From Liberibacter crescens BT-1 (GTDB lineage Bacteria > Pseudomonadota > Alphaproteobacteria > Rhizobiales > Rhizobiaceae), in contig NC_019907.1 in assembly GCF_000325745.1 (NCBI RefSeq), positions 764,001-828,000 on the forward strand: DNA of 64,000 bases. Reading direction: 5' to 3'. The notes below the pieces were generated by a model, which worked only from the letters and a program-made list of their open reading frames with translations, was not told where the DNA came from and ran no database searches. Made by a program: the position numbers and the translations under genes. Every line of letters begins with the position of its first letter. Position 1 is the first letter of the stretch. This document shows positions 26,287 to 37,716 of the stretch, one piece after another.

Positions 26287-27710
26287 ATATCACACGATAC
26301 ACTTTGCATGGTAAAAGTCTCAAGCCCTTTAACCAGAGATGTAGTCCATTGAGTAATATTGCCTGCACCAAGAAATATAACAAAATCTCCAGGTTTAGCA
26401 ATATCAACTATTTTAGGAATAAGAAAAGAAAATGAACTTAAATAATGGACATTTTCATGTCCATGTTTAGCAATATTCCTTACTAATTCTTCAGAATTTA
26501 TTCCTTCAATAGCTTCTTCTCCTGCCGCATAAACTGGTGCAATAAAAACAATGTCAGCATTCATAAAACAAGAAGAAAATTCATTTAAAAGATTGGAAAG
26601 ACGAGAATAGCGATGCGGTTGATGAATAACAATAATTTTGCCATTACAAACCTCACGAGCAGCTTTAAGGACTGCTTCTATCTCTACTGGATGATGTCCA
26701 TAATCATCAAAAATATACACACCTTCCCAAAGCCCAACAAGAGTAAACCTTCGTCGAACTCCCTCAAACATTGAAAACCCTTTGATAACATCTTCCGATG
26801 AAATACCAAGCTTGTTCGCTACTGCAATAGCAGCAGCAGCATTTGAAATATTATGACGCCCTAACATAGGTAAAACAAGGTCTTTAAGGTACAAAAACTC
26901 CTGATCTTTCTGATGACGAATTTTTATATCAAAAACAGAATGACCAGCACTCATACGTATATTAGAAAAACATACATCAGCTTGAGGATCTTGACCATAA
27001 GTAATGATTTTACGATCTTCAACACAATGAATAATTTTTTTTACTTCTGGATGATCCAGACACATCACTGCAAAACCATAAAATGGGATATTTTCAACAA
27101 ATTGGCGAAAAGCTACACGAACCGCATTAAAATCACCGTAATAATCAAGATGCTCTGGGTCAATATTCGTTATTACGACAACATCAGCAGGCAATTTCAA
27201 GAAACTTCCATCGGATTCATCAGCTTCAACAACCATCCATTTACCTTCTCCCATTCTGGTATTCGTGCCATAAGCATTAATAATACCACCATTAATGACA
27301 GTCGGATCCATACGACCTGCATCCAGTAAGGCTGCAATTAATGAAGTTGTTGTTGTCTTACCATGCGTTCCCCCAACAGCAATTGATTTACGGAATCGCA
27401 TCAGTTCAGCGAGCATCTCTGCTCGACGTACAATAGGCAATTTTCTTTGACGGGCAGCAATACATTCAATATTATTTCTATGGATTGCTGTAGATACAAG
27501 AACAATCTCAGAATTTCCAAGATTCTCTTCTTTGTGTCCAATAAATATATTGATTCCTTTTTCACGCAGTCTCTTTACATTTGCGTTTTCATATTGATCA
27601 GAACCTTGAACCTGATACCCTATATTATACAGAACCTCTGCTATACCACTCATTCCTATACCACCTATACCGATGAAATGAATAGGTCCTACAAGTTCTG
27701 GAATCTGCAT
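26283..27710 (-). CDS. murC: UDP-N-acetylmuramate--L-alanine ligase (MurC)
   Basis: MurC adds the first amino acid, L-Ala, to UDP-MurNAc. The N-terminal nucleotide-binding motif is [15 protein letters not shown] and the ATP loop is [30 protein letters not shown] and DYGHHPVEI are also present. I start at the ATG at 27710, which overlaps the murG stop as TGATG with GGAAAAA upstream; the TTG at 27713 would only add one residue. It is 475 aa, a normal size. The last bases overlap murB. Confidence 0.96.
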   Translation of the reverse strand: MQIPELVGPIHFIGIGGIGMSGIAEVLYNIGYQVQGSDQYENANVKRLREKGINIFIGHKEENLGNSEIVLVSTAIHRNNIECIAARQRKLPIVRRAEMLAELMRFRKSIAVGGTHGKTTTTSLIAALLDAGRMDPTVINGGIINAYGTNTRMGEGKWMVVEADESDGSFLKLPADVVVITNIDPEHLDYYGDFNAVRVAFRQFVENIPFYGFAVMCLDHPEVKKIIHCVEDRKIITYGQDPQADVCFSNIRMSAGHSVFDIKIRHQKDQEFLYLKDLVLPMLGRHNISNAAAAIAVANKLGISSEDVIKGFSMFEGVRRRFTLVGLWEGVYIFDDYGHHPVEIEAVLKAAREVCNGKIIVIHQPHRYSRLSNLLNEFSSCFMNADIVFIAPVYAAGEEAIEGINSEELVRNIAKHGHENVHYLSSFSFLIPKIVDIAKPGDFVIFLGAGNITQWTTSLVKGLETFTMQSVSCDI

Positions 27711-28831
27711 CAATTTTTCCTTTTTAATTGAGATACCTTGTGTCCTTTAGAAATACCCTCTACTACATCAGCAAGAAAATCAACTGATTGAGGCTTTCCC
27801 ATTTTATAAGCTTCCTTTGCCATTTTCATTAATCTCTCAGGCTCTTCCATGGCAGAGAGAAGTATATCTGCTAATCTTTCTGGTGAAAGAGACGATTGCA
27901 TGACAACTTCTGCTCCTCCTGTATCCTTTAGAAACATTGCATTCGCTAATTGATCTTTGCCTACCGCGTAAGGATAAGGAACAAGAATAGAAGGTCGTCC
28001 AATAACAGCAATTTCAGATACAGTAGAAGCCCCTGAGCGACATATCAAAAGATGTGCAGTCGCAATGTGCTCTGCTATATCCACAAAAAAAGACGATATC
28101 TTGGCAGTTAAATGAAGTTTATTGTAATGACTCTGAACTTCTTCTATATCTTCCTGTCGTACCTGTTGAGTAATCATTAATCGTTTAAGATGTTTTGACG
28201 GAATATGGCTTATTGCTAAAGGTACAATTTTTGAAAAAAACTGTGCCCCCTGGCTACCACCCATAATAACAAGATGAAAAGGTTGATCAGGATAACTCGG
28301 TTGATATGAAACAGAAGAAGCTTTAAGGATAGAGGCACGTACAGGGTTACCTGTCACAATAATTTTATCATTTAAAAACGTATTTTTTTTAAGAAAAAAT
28401 CCAGTAGCAATTGCCCGAACAAAAAAAGATAAAAGATAGTTTGCTCTTCCCATTATAACGTTTTGTTCATGAATTATTGAAGGTATTCTTAAACTTATAC
28501 CTGCAAATAAAGGAGATAAAGAAGGATATCCACCAAAACCAATAATAGCTATTGGCTTGATTTTTCGGATTATTTTAAAGGAAATGAAAAATCCTTTTAA
28601 AAAAAACTTTATGAAATTGTATAATATAACAGGATTAAGCAAACTAAATTGAGAAGAAGGAATTTCATGTATCGTACTCGCAGAAAAATTCGCAGAAAAA
28701 TTCTTTGTACGACAATCCGTCACTAAATGAATACAATAACCACGATTCTGCAATTCACAAGACAATGCTTCCGCAGGAAATAAATGCCCTCCTGTTCCAC
28801 CTGCCACAAGAAGTATACTATTTTTTTTCAT
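27710..28831 (-). CDS. murG: Lipid II synthase: undecaprenyl-PP-MurNAc-pentapeptide GlcNAc transferase (MurG)
   Basis: MurG adds GlcNAc to lipid I on the inner face of the membrane, giving lipid II. The glycine-rich acceptor loop is [15 protein letters not shown] and a second is GFGGYPSL. The GT-B donor site motif is seen in [10 protein letters not shown] and [22 protein letters not shown]. At 373 aa it is normal. It lies between ftsW (6-nt gap) and murC (1-nt overlap), its usual place. Confidence 0.96.
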   Translation of the reverse strand: MKKNSILLVAGGTGGHLFPAEALSCELQNRGYCIHLVTDCRTKNFSANFSASTIHEIPSSQFSLLNPVILYNFIKFFLKGFFISFKIIRKIKPIAIIGFGGYPSLSPLFAGISLRIPSIIHEQNVIMGRANYLLSFFVRAIATGFFLKKNTFLNDKIIVTGNPVRASILKASSVSYQPSYPDQPFHLVIMGGSQGAQFFSKIVPLAISHIPSKHLKRLMITQQVRQEDIEEVQSHYNKLHLTAKISSFFVDIAEHIATAHLLICRSGASTVSEIAVIGRPSILVPYPYAVGKDQLANAMFLKDTGGAEVVMQSSLSPERLADILLSAMEEPERLMKMAKEAYKMGKPQSVDFLADVVEGISKGHKVSQLKRKN

Positions 28832-28837
28832 AACAAA

Positions 28838-29995
28838 TTATTCTAATATAATATTATTTGGTAAAACACGGAAAAGACTACGTTCTGCTGCACGTTTTTC
28901 TGGTCTGTAACGTGTCAAAGCAAGAAGAAATCCTGCTGTGATACATATACCAATCATTGAAGATCCTCCATAAGATATCATTGGTAATGTCATTCCTTTT
29001 GCAGGCAAAAGATGTAAGCTTACACCAATATTAATTATAGATTGAAGTCCTATTTGTAGAACCAACCCTGCTACAGCAAAACGATTAAAATCATTTTTTT
29101 CTTTAAATGCATAAAGAAAACCACGCATGATAATAAATATAAAAATAGATACAACTATTATACAAAATATAATACCAAATTCTTCTGCAGCAACAGAAAA
29201 AATGAAATCTGTATGACTGTCAGGAATGATACGTTTTATAGTCCCTTCTCCTGGGCCCTGTCCCAACCATCCGCCATGAATAATAGCTTCACGAGCGCTA
29301 TCGACTTGAAAACTATCCCCTTCTCCTGTAAAAAATCGGTCAATACGAATTGCGACATGCGGCATCGTATTATAAGCAAGGATGATAAAAGCGCCTCCAC
29401 AACCAAAAAGAGTAAATATCCAAAACCAGGATATTCCTGCAATAAAAAACATGCATTCCCATACTATTGCAACCAGTATGCTCTGACCAAAATCAGGCTG
29501 CGCAATCAGTAAAGAGATAATCATACCAAACAGAATAATAGAAAAAAGATTGCCCGGTATCTCTGGTTGACGTACTTGCTCAGCAAAAAGCCAAGCACAA
29601 ATAACTACAAAAGCTGGCTTCATAAATTCAGAAGGTTGAATAGAAATACCTAAAAAACTAATCCAGCGTCTGGCACCTTTAATTTCAACTCCATAAAATA
29701 AAGCCATGACCATGGCTACTAAAGAAAAAACAAGCAATAAAAGAGCAACACGTCTTACTTGTCTTGGAGAAAGAAAAGAAAGAAATAGCATCACTGCTAA
29801 TGAAGGTAAAATATACAAGACATGCCTTTTGACAAAATAAAAGCCATCTAATCCTAATCTCTCAGCAACAGATGGCGAGGCAGCAAAAGATAACATCAAG
29901 CCTAAGCCCATTAAAAGCACAAAAGCTACTAAAAAAAATCGATCTATTGTCCAAAACCAATCAGCAAGAGGTCCTCGTTCAATACGACTTACCAT
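28838..29995 (-). CDS. ftsW: Septal peptidoglycan polymerase FtsW (SEDS family)
   Basis: FtsW is a multi-pass SEDS glycan polymerase that works with FtsI at the septum. The 385-aa protein is made almost entirely of membrane segments, about ten. It keeps family motifs: RRWISFLGISIQPSEFMKP, QPDFGQSILV, and the C-terminal GVSLHLLPAKGMTLPMISYG stretch. It overlaps the end of murD by 7 nt and precedes murG, the standard dcw order. Confidence 0.95.
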   Translation of the reverse strand: MVSRIERGPLADWFWTIDRFFLVAFVLLMGLGLMLSFAASPSVAERLGLDGFYFVKRHVLYILPSLAVMLFLSFLSPRQVRRVALLLLVFSLVAMVMALFYGVEIKGARRWISFLGISIQPSEFMKPAFVVICAWLFAEQVRQPEIPGNLFSIILFGMIISLLIAQPDFGQSILVAIVWECMFFIAGISWFWIFTLFGCGGAFIILAYNTMPHVAIRIDRFFTGEGDSFQVDSAREAIIHGGWLGQGPGEGTIKRIIPDSHTDFIFSVAAEEFGIIFCIIVVSIFIFIIMRGFLYAFKEKNDFNRFAVAGLVLQIGLQSIINIGVSLHLLPAKGMTLPMISYGGSSMIGICITAGFLLALTRYRPEKRAAERSLFRVLPNNIILE

Positions 29996-31407
29996 AACAA
30001 ATCTCTTTCTTGACTCAGATCAACAAGCATTTCAACATTCTTGATCTCAGAAACGTGGATAATAAAACTCTTCCCTCTTTCTTCAAAATTTTTATACTGG
30101 TCAAAACTAGCACAAGCTGGAGAAAATAAAATCACGGAAGGTAAATCACTAATAATCGCATCTCTTGTTGCACTTGCAAGTGCTTTTTCAAGAGTCCCAG
30201 AAATTTCATAAGCCATTGAATTTTTAAACTCTCTTGCAAAGTTTTTTGCAGAATCTCCAATAAAATAAGCTTTGACGATATTTGAAGAAAAAGCAGCAAG
30301 CTCTGTTATGCTTTCTGATTTCTGTAAACCACCTGCAATCCAATAAATACGGTTTTCACTTGTCAATGCTTTCGTTGCAGAATGAACATTCGTTGCTTTA
30401 GAATCATTGATAAATAAAATTTTTCCTAATCTCGCTATCAATTGCATACGATGCATAAGACCAGGAAAAGATGATATCCCTAATCGTATTTCTTCCAATT
30501 GTAATCCTAATTGCAAGCAAACTGCTAAAGCAGCTGCTATGTTTTGAGCATTATGAAAACCTCTCAAAACAGTATGTGTGTTAAGATTTATCAAAATTTC
30601 TGAATTATAGGAAGATTTTATACACAAATCATCAATATACACATCATTTTTAAATCCAGATACCGCTCCAGAAGATATACACACGACTTCTTTTCCTGAT
30701 ATTCTAAGCTGTTCAACTATCTTTTTACACGAATGATCATTCGTACCAATAACGGCACGATCACTCATGACCACCAGTCTTTTCTTAATATCAATGTAAT
30801 GATCCATACTACCATGACGATCGAGATGATCAGAAGAAATATTAAGCAATATCCCTATAGAAGGATCAAGTGTAGGTGCAAGTTCTATTTGATAGGAAGA
30901 ACATTCAATCACATAAAAACAATCCTTTTTGAAAGGAGCAAGATTTAATACCGGATTACCAATATTTCCTCCTAATTGAACATCGTAAGAATTTTTTCTA
31001 AGGATATGTGCAATCAATGCTGTAGTTGTAGATTTGCCATTCGTACCAGTAACAGCAATAAAATCAACTTTTGAAGACATCATCCGCCGCTCACGCGCAA
31101 AAATCTCTAGATCTCCAATAATTTCAACTTTTGCTTTTTGTGCCAAGCTGACAGTCCAATGAGGATGAGGATGCGTTAAAGGAACTCCAGGAGACAAAAG
31201 AAGAGCGTTAACCTGCGACCAATCAATAAAGCGAAGATCGTGAACAGCTATACCAAGAGATGCAGCGTGAGACACACTCTCGTTATTATCATCCCAAGCA
31301 ACAACCTTTGCACCACCAGCCATCAGTGCATGTGCAGATGCCAAACCTGAACGACCTAAGCCAAAAACAGCGATCAGAGAATGTTTAAAAGTTGTTGCCG
31401 CAATCAC
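29989..31407 (-). CDS. murD: UDP-N-acetylmuramoyl-L-alanine--D-glutamate ligase (MurD)
   Basis: MurD adds D-Glu to UDP-MurNAc-L-Ala. VFGLGRSGLASAHALMAGGA is the N-terminal nucleotide-binding loop and VTGTNGKSTTTALI the ATP loop. Also present are GNIGNPVL, SSDHLDRH and NDSKATN. I start at the GTG at 31407 (MIAATTFKHSLIAVFG), 4 nt after the mraY stop, because rhizobial MurD has this length before the first loop. The TTG at 31440 would overlap mraY by 29 nt. The result is 472 aa. The 3' end overlaps ftsW. Confidence 0.94.
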   Translation of the reverse strand: MIAATTFKHSLIAVFGLGRSGLASAHALMAGGAKVVAWDDNNESVSHAASLGIAVHDLRFIDWSQVNALLLSPGVPLTHPHPHWTVSLAQKAKVEIIGDLEIFARERRMMSSKVDFIAVTGTNGKSTTTALIAHILRKNSYDVQLGGNIGNPVLNLAPFKKDCFYVIECSSYQIELAPTLDPSIGILLNISSDHLDRHGSMDHYIDIKKRLVVMSDRAVIGTNDHSCKKIVEQLRISGKEVVCISSGAVSGFKNDVYIDDLCIKSSYNSEILINLNTHTVLRGFHNAQNIAAALAVCLQLGLQLEEIRLGISSFPGLMHRMQLIARLGKILFINDSKATNVHSATKALTSENRIYWIAGGLQKSESITELAAFSSNIVKAYFIGDSAKNFAREFKNSMAYEISGTLEKALASATRDAIISDLPSVILFSPACASFDQYKNFEERGKSFIIHVSEIKNVEMLVDLSQERDLLW

Positions 31408-31411
31408 GATA

Positions 31412-32512
31412 TTAACGAATCTTGAGTGTTGAAAGACCAATAATTGCTAATATTACCGAAATAATCCAAAAACGTATAACAATCTGGCTCTCTGTCCAAC
31501 CTTTTTTCTCAAAGTGATGATGAATCGGAGCCATAAGAAAGATACGTTTTCCGGTAACTTTAAAATAAATAACCTGAATTATAACAGAGAGTGTTTCTAT
31601 AACAAACAAACCTCCAATAATTGCCATTACAATCTCATGCTTGGTAGCAACCGCAACACTACCAATAAGCCCACCAAGTGCAAGAGAACCTGTGTCACCC
31701 ATAAAAATTGCTGCTGGTGGCGCGTTAAACCATAAGAAACCAAGTCCTGAACCAATCACTGCTCCAAGGATAACAGACAGCTCACCTGTACCTGGAACAA
31801 AATTTATTTGAAGATAATTCGCAAAAATAAAATTACCTGCAAGATAAGCAATAATAGCAAATGCAGCTGCAGCAATCATTACTGGTACAATTGCTAACCC
31901 ATCAAGGCCATCTGTAAGATTAACAGAATTTCCAGCAGAAACGATAACGAAAGCTCCGAATGGAATGAAAAAAACACCGATATCAATCAACACTTCTTTA
32001 AAAAAAGGAAAAGAAATCGAAGAGCTAAATTCAGCTCCATGAACTGAACTGTATATAGAGGTAATCATCATACAGTAAACAGCAATGCTGGCTATAAGAA
32101 ATTCTATAACAAGCCGCATCCTCCAAGAAAGACCTTTTTGGCTTTGCTGTGTAACCTTGAGGTAATCATCATAAAAACCGATACCTCCAAACCCAAGCGT
32201 TAAAAAAAGTGTTGCAACAACATAAACAGAAGATAAATCCGCCCAAAGAACAGAAGAAACAACGATACTAATAAGAAGAATAATTCCTCCCATCGTTGGG
32301 GTTCCTGCTTTTTTAAAATGTGCTTGCGGTCCATTTAATCGTATAGGCTGTCCCTTTCCTTGCAAAACACGCAAAGTGTCAATCATTTTCGAGCCGAAAA
32401 CAAATATTATAAACGCAGCTGTTAAAAAAGATCCTCCCGTTCTAAACGTGATATATCTAAAAATATTAAAAGATTTTATATAGTCTGACAAACCTACCAA
32501 CCAAATAAGCAT
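31412..32512 (-). CDS. mraY: Phospho-MurNAc-pentapeptide transferase (MraY)
   Basis: MraY moves phospho-MurNAc-pentapeptide to undecaprenyl phosphate, making lipid I. This 366-aa integral membrane protein has about ten segments. The catalytic-site motifs are all visible: [17 protein letters not shown], the [12 protein letters not shown] aspartates, and [12 protein letters not shown], then the HHHFEKKGW histidine motif. It follows murF (39-nt gap) and precedes murD (4 nt). Its lipid carrier depends on isoprenoids, which connects it to the mevalonate operon at 40-46 kb. Confidence 0.97.
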   Translation of the reverse strand: MLIWLVGLSDYIKSFNIFRYITFRTGGSFLTAAFIIFVFGSKMIDTLRVLQGKGQPIRLNGPQAHFKKAGTPTMGGIILLISIVVSSVLWADLSSVYVVATLFLTLGFGGIGFYDDYLKVTQQSQKGLSWRMRLVIEFLIASIAVYCMMITSIYSSVHGAEFSSSISFPFFKEVLIDIGVFFIPFGAFVIVSAGNSVNLTDGLDGLAIVPVMIAAAAFAIIAYLAGNFIFANYLQINFVPGTGELSVILGAVIGSGLGFLWFNAPPAAIFMGDTGSLALGGLIGSVAVATKHEIVMAIIGGLFVIETLSVIIQVIYFKVTGKRIFLMAPIHHHFEKKGWTESQIVIRFWIISVILAIIGLSTLKIR

Positions 32513-32551
32513 AAAAGCCCTTTCGTATAAATTTTTATAAAATGATTTACA

Positions 32552-33979
32552 TTAAGTATCTTGTAAAAATGGCTTAAATTTTTTAAGTAACACCTCAACA
32601 ATACGAGAAAAACCTGTATCCTTTGAGGATTTTATCATCATCACATCTCCAGTGCGCAAGGAAGAAACTATAAAATCAATAAGCTCATCTATATGCGCAA
32701 AATATTGAACATGGGTATTTTCCCCTGATAAAGCTTCTTTTAATGCCATCATATTGATACCACTGAGCCAGATATATGAAATACCTGATGCAATCAAAGA
32801 TTTAGAAAGATCAGAATGCACTTTCTTTTCCATTGGACCCAATTCACACATATCTCCAAGTACAGCAATATGTCTTCCTTCTTTCTCTAATGGAGTTTCA
32901 GCCAAAAGTGATATCGCAGAATCCATAGAAACAGGACTCGCATTGTAACTTTCATCAATTAAGGTAAAATAGCCTGTTTCTAAAGCCAATTTATAACGGA
33001 ATCCTCTACCACGTGCTGGCTTAAACGTCGATAAAGATTCTATCGGCTTTTTCATATCCACTTTCAAAAGAGAAATCGTTCCAAGTGTTGCAAGAGCATT
33101 TTCAACCATATGAAAACCAGGTGCACCAATCTCAACGTCTACAAGAAGGTCTTGAACCATGGTTATAATCTTTGAATGATCAATTTTTCTTTCAAACTTA
33201 ATTAAACGGAAATCAGAGTTGGGATTTTGTCCAAATGAATAAATTTTCCTGATACCAGAACTCAATGCTACTTGTTTAAGAAATAAAAAATAATCATTAT
33301 CATGATTTAGAACAACAGATCCCTGTTTCTCTAAACCTTCAAAGATCTCTGCCTTGGCAGCAGCAATTTCATCAATTCCAGAAAAATTACCTAAATGTGC
33401 ATTCCCAACATTCGTGATCACAGCAATATGTGGACGTACTAGTTTTACAAGTGATCGAATTTCACCAGGATGATTCATCCCAATTTCAAAGACACCAAAA
33501 TCAGTATCCACTGGCATACGCGCCAATGTCAAAGGAACCCCTAAAAAATTATTATAAGAGTTTATAGGAACATGTGTTTTACCTATTGAAGATAATGCAT
33601 GCCTAAACATTTCTTTAGTGGTTGTTTTGCCAACAGAACCAGTAATAGCAATAATTTTGGCTTTTGAACGGATACGAGCAGCAACAGCAAGCCTATTCAA
33701 AGCAGCGAATACATCATCAACTATAATAACGGGTACTTTTACATGCCCTAAAGCTGAAAGTCTTTTCTCACAAGCAACAATTAAAGAAGCTTTTTTCATA
33801 ATGGCTGTAGAGATATAATCATGTCCATCAAAACGTTTTCCTGGAATAGCAAAAAAAGCATCCCCTGCAATGATAGAACGACTGTCCACCGAAATGCCGT
33901 TTACATCATTTGATGAATCTCCAAATATTCTTCCTTTTGTCGCAAGACAAAAATCATTAATATTCCATAAGCAGCTCAT
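32552..33979 (-). CDS. murF: UDP-MurNAc-tripeptide--D-alanyl-D-alanine ligase (MurF)
   Basis: MurF adds D-Ala-D-Ala to complete the pentapeptide. The N-terminal domain holds VDSRSIIAGDAFFAIPGKRFDG, split around DSR and GDAFFA. The ATP loop is TGSVGKTTTKEM, and GMNHPGEI and NVGNAHLG follow. DESYNASP marks the C-terminal substrate domain. At 475 aa it is a normal length. The start overlaps murE by ATGA. The D-Ala-D-Ala ligase gene (ddl) that feeds it is not in this window. Confidence 0.96.
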   Translation of the reverse strand: MSCLWNINDFCLATKGRIFGDSSNDVNGISVDSRSIIAGDAFFAIPGKRFDGHDYISTAIMKKASLIVACEKRLSALGHVKVPVIIVDDVFAALNRLAVAARIRSKAKIIAITGSVGKTTTKEMFRHALSSIGKTHVPINSYNNFLGVPLTLARMPVDTDFGVFEIGMNHPGEIRSLVKLVRPHIAVITNVGNAHLGNFSGIDEIAAAKAEIFEGLEKQGSVVLNHDNDYFLFLKQVALSSGIRKIYSFGQNPNSDFRLIKFERKIDHSKIITMVQDLLVDVEIGAPGFHMVENALATLGTISLLKVDMKKPIESLSTFKPARGRGFRYKLALETGYFTLIDESYNASPVSMDSAISLLAETPLEKEGRHIAVLGDMCELGPMEKKVHSDLSKSLIASGISYIWLSGINMMALKEALSGENTHVQYFAHIDELIDFIVSSLRTGDVMMIKSSKDTGFSRIVEVLLKKFKPFLQDT

Positions 33980-35476
33980 GAGTCATTTTTTAGAAATTGA
34001 CGTATTTCTTCACGGTCAGAAAATCGGATAATCTTCTGCTGGTCCATAATCTGTACTTCTTCATGCCCCTTACCAGCAATAATTAAAGTATCATTTTTCT
34101 TTAACATATTAATAGCTGCACAAATAGCTTCCTTACGATCTCCTATCTCAATCATATCCAAAGATCCAATAATTTCAGCACGAATTCTCGATGGATTCTC
34201 CGAACGAGGATTATCATCTGTAACAATCACAACATCAGCCAATTCTAAAGCAATTTTGCCCATTAATGGCCTTTTACCTTTATCACGATCACCTCCACAG
34301 CCAAAAACAACAACAACACGACCGATTGTAAAAGCTCTGACAGTTTTCAAAATTATTTCAAGAGATTCAGGATTATGGGCATAATCAATATAAATTTTCC
34401 CTCCTAGTCTACTCTGACCAATAAATTCAAGTCTCCCGGGAGCCGATTGCAAGCTTTGTAAAGCATTGACAACAAGAGGAATTTCCATATCCGTTGCAAT
34501 ACACAATCCTGCCGCAACCAAAGCATTATTAAGCTGAAATGTTCCTAAAAGAGGAAAATTTATTTTAAAAACTTCTCCGTCAATACGTAATAAAACCTCT
34601 GGAGTATCTTTTGAAGAATCATTTTTTTCTAAATGAATAAAAGTACCTTTTTGACCAACTGTCCGTACTCGACAGTCTGATTTTTGAGCAATATCGATTA
34701 CTTTTTCTGACCAGGAATCATCAGACCAAATAATTGCTGGTGCTCCTTTAGGAAGTAATTCTTTAAAAAGACGCATTTTACTTAAAAAATAATCGTCCAC
34801 CGTAGCATGATAATCCATATGATCACGCCCTAAATTGGTGAATGCCCCAGCGAAAAGATGCAAGCCATCAAGCCTGTGCTGATCAAGGCCATGACTTGAC
34901 GCTTCAATTGCAACATGAGTAATTCCTTCAGAAACAAACTCTTCCATTTTTTGTGCCAAATAAACTGGATCAGGTGTTGTTAATGAACTCTGATAGCATG
35001 CATTGTTTGAAATAATACCGATAGTTCCAATTTGAGCAGAAGAATATCCCCCATATTGCCAAATCTGACGAACAAAAGATGTAACAGATGTCTTTCCAGA
35101 TGTACCTGTAACCGCAACAATAACTTTTGGCTGTTTTTTGTATATCCTTGACGCAGCTAAAGAAAGAAACCTTCTTGGATTGACAACAGAAAAAAAAGGA
35201 ACTTTTTGCTTTTTCAGAATCGAAATTATTTCTGAATCCAATGATATGGCAGAAGAAATTACAATTGCAATTGCTCCGCGTTGCAAGGCCTCAGCAATAA
35301 ACATGGACCCATTTATCTTTGCACCCGATATAGCAACAAACACCCAACCAGATCTCACAGATTGACTGTTAGAAGAAATACCAAGGACATCTATTTTTTT
35401 TTTCTTGTATGGACTGATCCAGAAACTGAGGAATCAATTCTGGAAAATCCAGAATCATCAATTCTTGAAGATCCAA
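33976..35476 (-). CDS. murE: UDP-MurNAc-L-Ala-D-Glu--meso-DAP ligase (MurE), N-terminal frameshift in an A10 run
   Basis: MurE adds meso-diaminopimelate to the peptide stem. ATP loop GTSGKTSVTSFVRQ and the DDNPRSE motif are clear; DNPR marks meso-DAP use, in line with dapB here. The uninterrupted frame starts only at SVRSGWVFVAISG, lacking about 47 N-terminal residues. The missing part is in another frame upstream (LDLQELMILDFPELIPQF, then QSIQEKK) and joins as KKIDVLGISSNSQ if the A10 run (35394-35403) is read as A9. That would give about 499 aa from the TTG at 35476 (GAGAGAGG upstream); the ATG at 35509 is an alternative. As sequenced, only a short form could be made. Confidence 0.85.
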
Positions 35477-35530
35477 GAAAACCTCTCTCTCAACAATGCA
35501 ATATTCCATACAGGTTTCATAAATCGATCT

Positions 35531-37278
35531 TTAATAACCGACCAATAATTTTCCGTTCTCTTCTTCAAAATTTGGTTTTACTCCCAAAATAGCAGCCGAT
35601 CTTCGTATAATCTCTCCTGCAAGAGGAACTGCATTGGTTCCAGCTGTCAGGCTCTTCATGTCCTTGTTTTTTGCAGAATCAATAAAAACAAGCACAACAT
35701 ATTGTGGATCATTAACAGGAAATACCGCCAGAAAAGAATTAAAATTCAAGTTACGGGAATAATGACCATTAATAACCTTCTGTGCTGTACCGGTTTTACC
35801 ACCGACATCAAACCCTGAGACCAGCGCTTTTTTCCCTGAACCGTTAATAGCATTCCAGCGAAGTAAAAAACGTACATCATCACAGGTACTCTTTTTAATA
35901 ACCCTTTGCGCATTATGAGCTGCTTCTTCACGATTCCGGAGCATAAATGTTGGAGGAATAAGATAACCTCCATTAACAAGAGCAGCTGCAGCAACTGCAG
36001 TCTGTAAAGGTGTCGTTGCAATACCATGACCAAACGCAATAGTAAGGGAATTTATTTTTTTCCATTCACTTGGTTGAGAAGGTGTTTTAATCTCTGGAAG
36101 TTCTGTATTTAACCTGCTGAGCAAACCTAACTTGTTTAAAAATTCCTTATGTTGATCAACACCCACAGAATCAGCAATTTTGGCGGCCCCAATATTCGAT
36201 GAATACTGGAATATTTCTGGTATTGTGAGTATACGATCCTTGGAGTGAAAATCTCTGATTGAAAACCCATTGATCTTAATTGGATACCGTACATCAACCG
36301 TATCATCCATACCTATTACACCAGAATCAAGACCCATAGCAATGGTAAATGCCTTAAATGTAGATCCCATTTCAAATGTACCATTGGATATACGATTAAG
36401 CCACCCATCTTCTCTTCCGTCTCCAGGATGATTGGGATCATAATCTGGAATTGAAACCATAGCCAGAACTTCGCCACTACGAACATCAAGCACAACAGCC
36501 CCGGTTGCTTCTGCATTGTATTTCTTATAACTCTCAACAAGCAATTCATGCACTATGCTTTGTACACGTAAATCAATAGACAACTTCACTGGCTCTAAAG
36601 CATGATCTTCAACCAAACCTGCCGCCGACAAATCAGACAAGCCATTCATATCAATAAATTTTTCAATTCCTGTTATACCCTGATTATCAACGTTTACATA
36701 GCCAACAACATGCGATACGATTGAACCTCCTGGATAAAAACGACGTTTTTCAGGACGAAATCTCAAGCCTGGAATTCCAAGAGCTATAATCTGACTTTGT
36801 TGCTTTGGAGTAAGCTGCCGACGCAACCATTGAAACCTCAATGATTTAGAAGACAACTTCCGATAAATGCCCTTTATATCAAGATCAGGCAATACTGTAG
36901 CAAGCTTTTCAACCGCTTCATCGGGATCAATGATTGTATAAGGATCAGCATATAAAGAAACCGTGTGGATATCTGTAGCCAGAATTTCTCCATTACGATC
37001 AAGAATATCCGGACGGGATGCAGATTTCCATTCAGAAGGCCTTGCTGCAGCAAATACATCTTCAGGATGCAAAAACCCATAACGTATTAATTTTATATTA
37101 ACAACCATATACAGCAATACAAAAGAAAGCATAACCAATATGATCCTGTATCTGCTTTGTATGAACTTTTTTTCTTTTTTACTACCAATCGTGTTCTGAT
37201 CATTACCAGAAAAAACAGTGTTTTTTAGAAAAAAACCAGCTGACTCTTTAATCCTATAATGAAAGATACAAAAAACAT
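35531..37278 (-). CDS. ftsI: Peptidoglycan transpeptidase FtsI (PBP3), probable frameshift near start
   Basis: FtsI crosslinks septal peptidoglycan with FtsW. One membrane segment (YRIILVMLSFVLLYMVVNI) leads into a penicillin-binding protein: dimerisation domain, then catalytic STFK (MGSTFKAF), SSN (YSSNIGAAK) and KTG (GGKTGTAQ). The open frame has no good start: its first codons lie deep inside ftsL. The ATG of a TGATG at the ftsL stop opens MFFVSFIIGLKSQLVFF and then stops at a T7 run (plus-strand A at 37229-37235). With one more T it reads on as FFLKNTVFSGN into the FtsI frame, giving 582 aa. I give that start; the domains downstream are certain. Confidence 0.88.
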
Positions 37279-37715
37279 CAGTGTTGCACTGCCCCTGTAA
37301 CAAGATTATCAAAACCTTTATTATCAAACACAAGTTTCTTGTTTTTGATAAATTTCTTTTGCTGGGATAAATCAATTTTAGGTTTATTCATTTGAGAAGC
37401 TATCAATCGATTATCCAAGGGTAACTCAGAACGCAACATAGGCAATTCAACAGGAAGAGCCAAAGCCAAAGGATCAGTTGGCTGGAGCTGTAATTCTTTC
37501 TTGTAAAAAACACCAAGTGTACTTAATCTTGATGGTTGCGTTAGCAATGCCCAATCAACCTTTAAAAGATCAATGGTATCATTTTCTAATTTTATTGCTT
37601 CTTCAAGACGAACAACTTCTTCACGTTTTAACTCCGAACGATGCTTGATTGAATAGGTTATAAAAGCAGTTGCTATCATGACGCTTATGATCAAGAAATC
37701 AGAAGTTTTTAACAT
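37278..37715 (-). CDS. ftsL: Cell division protein FtsL (short bitopic protein)
   Basis: FtsL is a small single-pass septal protein that joins FtsB and FtsQ and recruits FtsW/FtsI. It is recognised mainly by place, between rsmH and ftsI, and by shape: a membrane segment at about residues 8-22, then a coiled-coil-like charged stretch (HRSELKREEVVRLEEAI). I start at the ATG at 37715 (MLKTSDFLIISV), which has a perfect GGAGGT just upstream within the end of rsmH. The TTG at 37727 would overlap rsmH. At 145 aa it is of usual alphaproteobacterial size. Sequence conservation in this family is low. Confidence 0.85.
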   Translation of the reverse strand: MLKTSDFLIISVMIATAFITYSIKHRSELKREEVVRLEEAIKLENDTIDLLKVDWALLTQPSRLSTLGVFYKKELQLQPTDPLALALPVELPMLRSELPLDNRLIASQMNKPKIDLSQQKKFIKNKKLVFDNKGFDNLVTGAVQH

Positions 37716-37716
37716 A

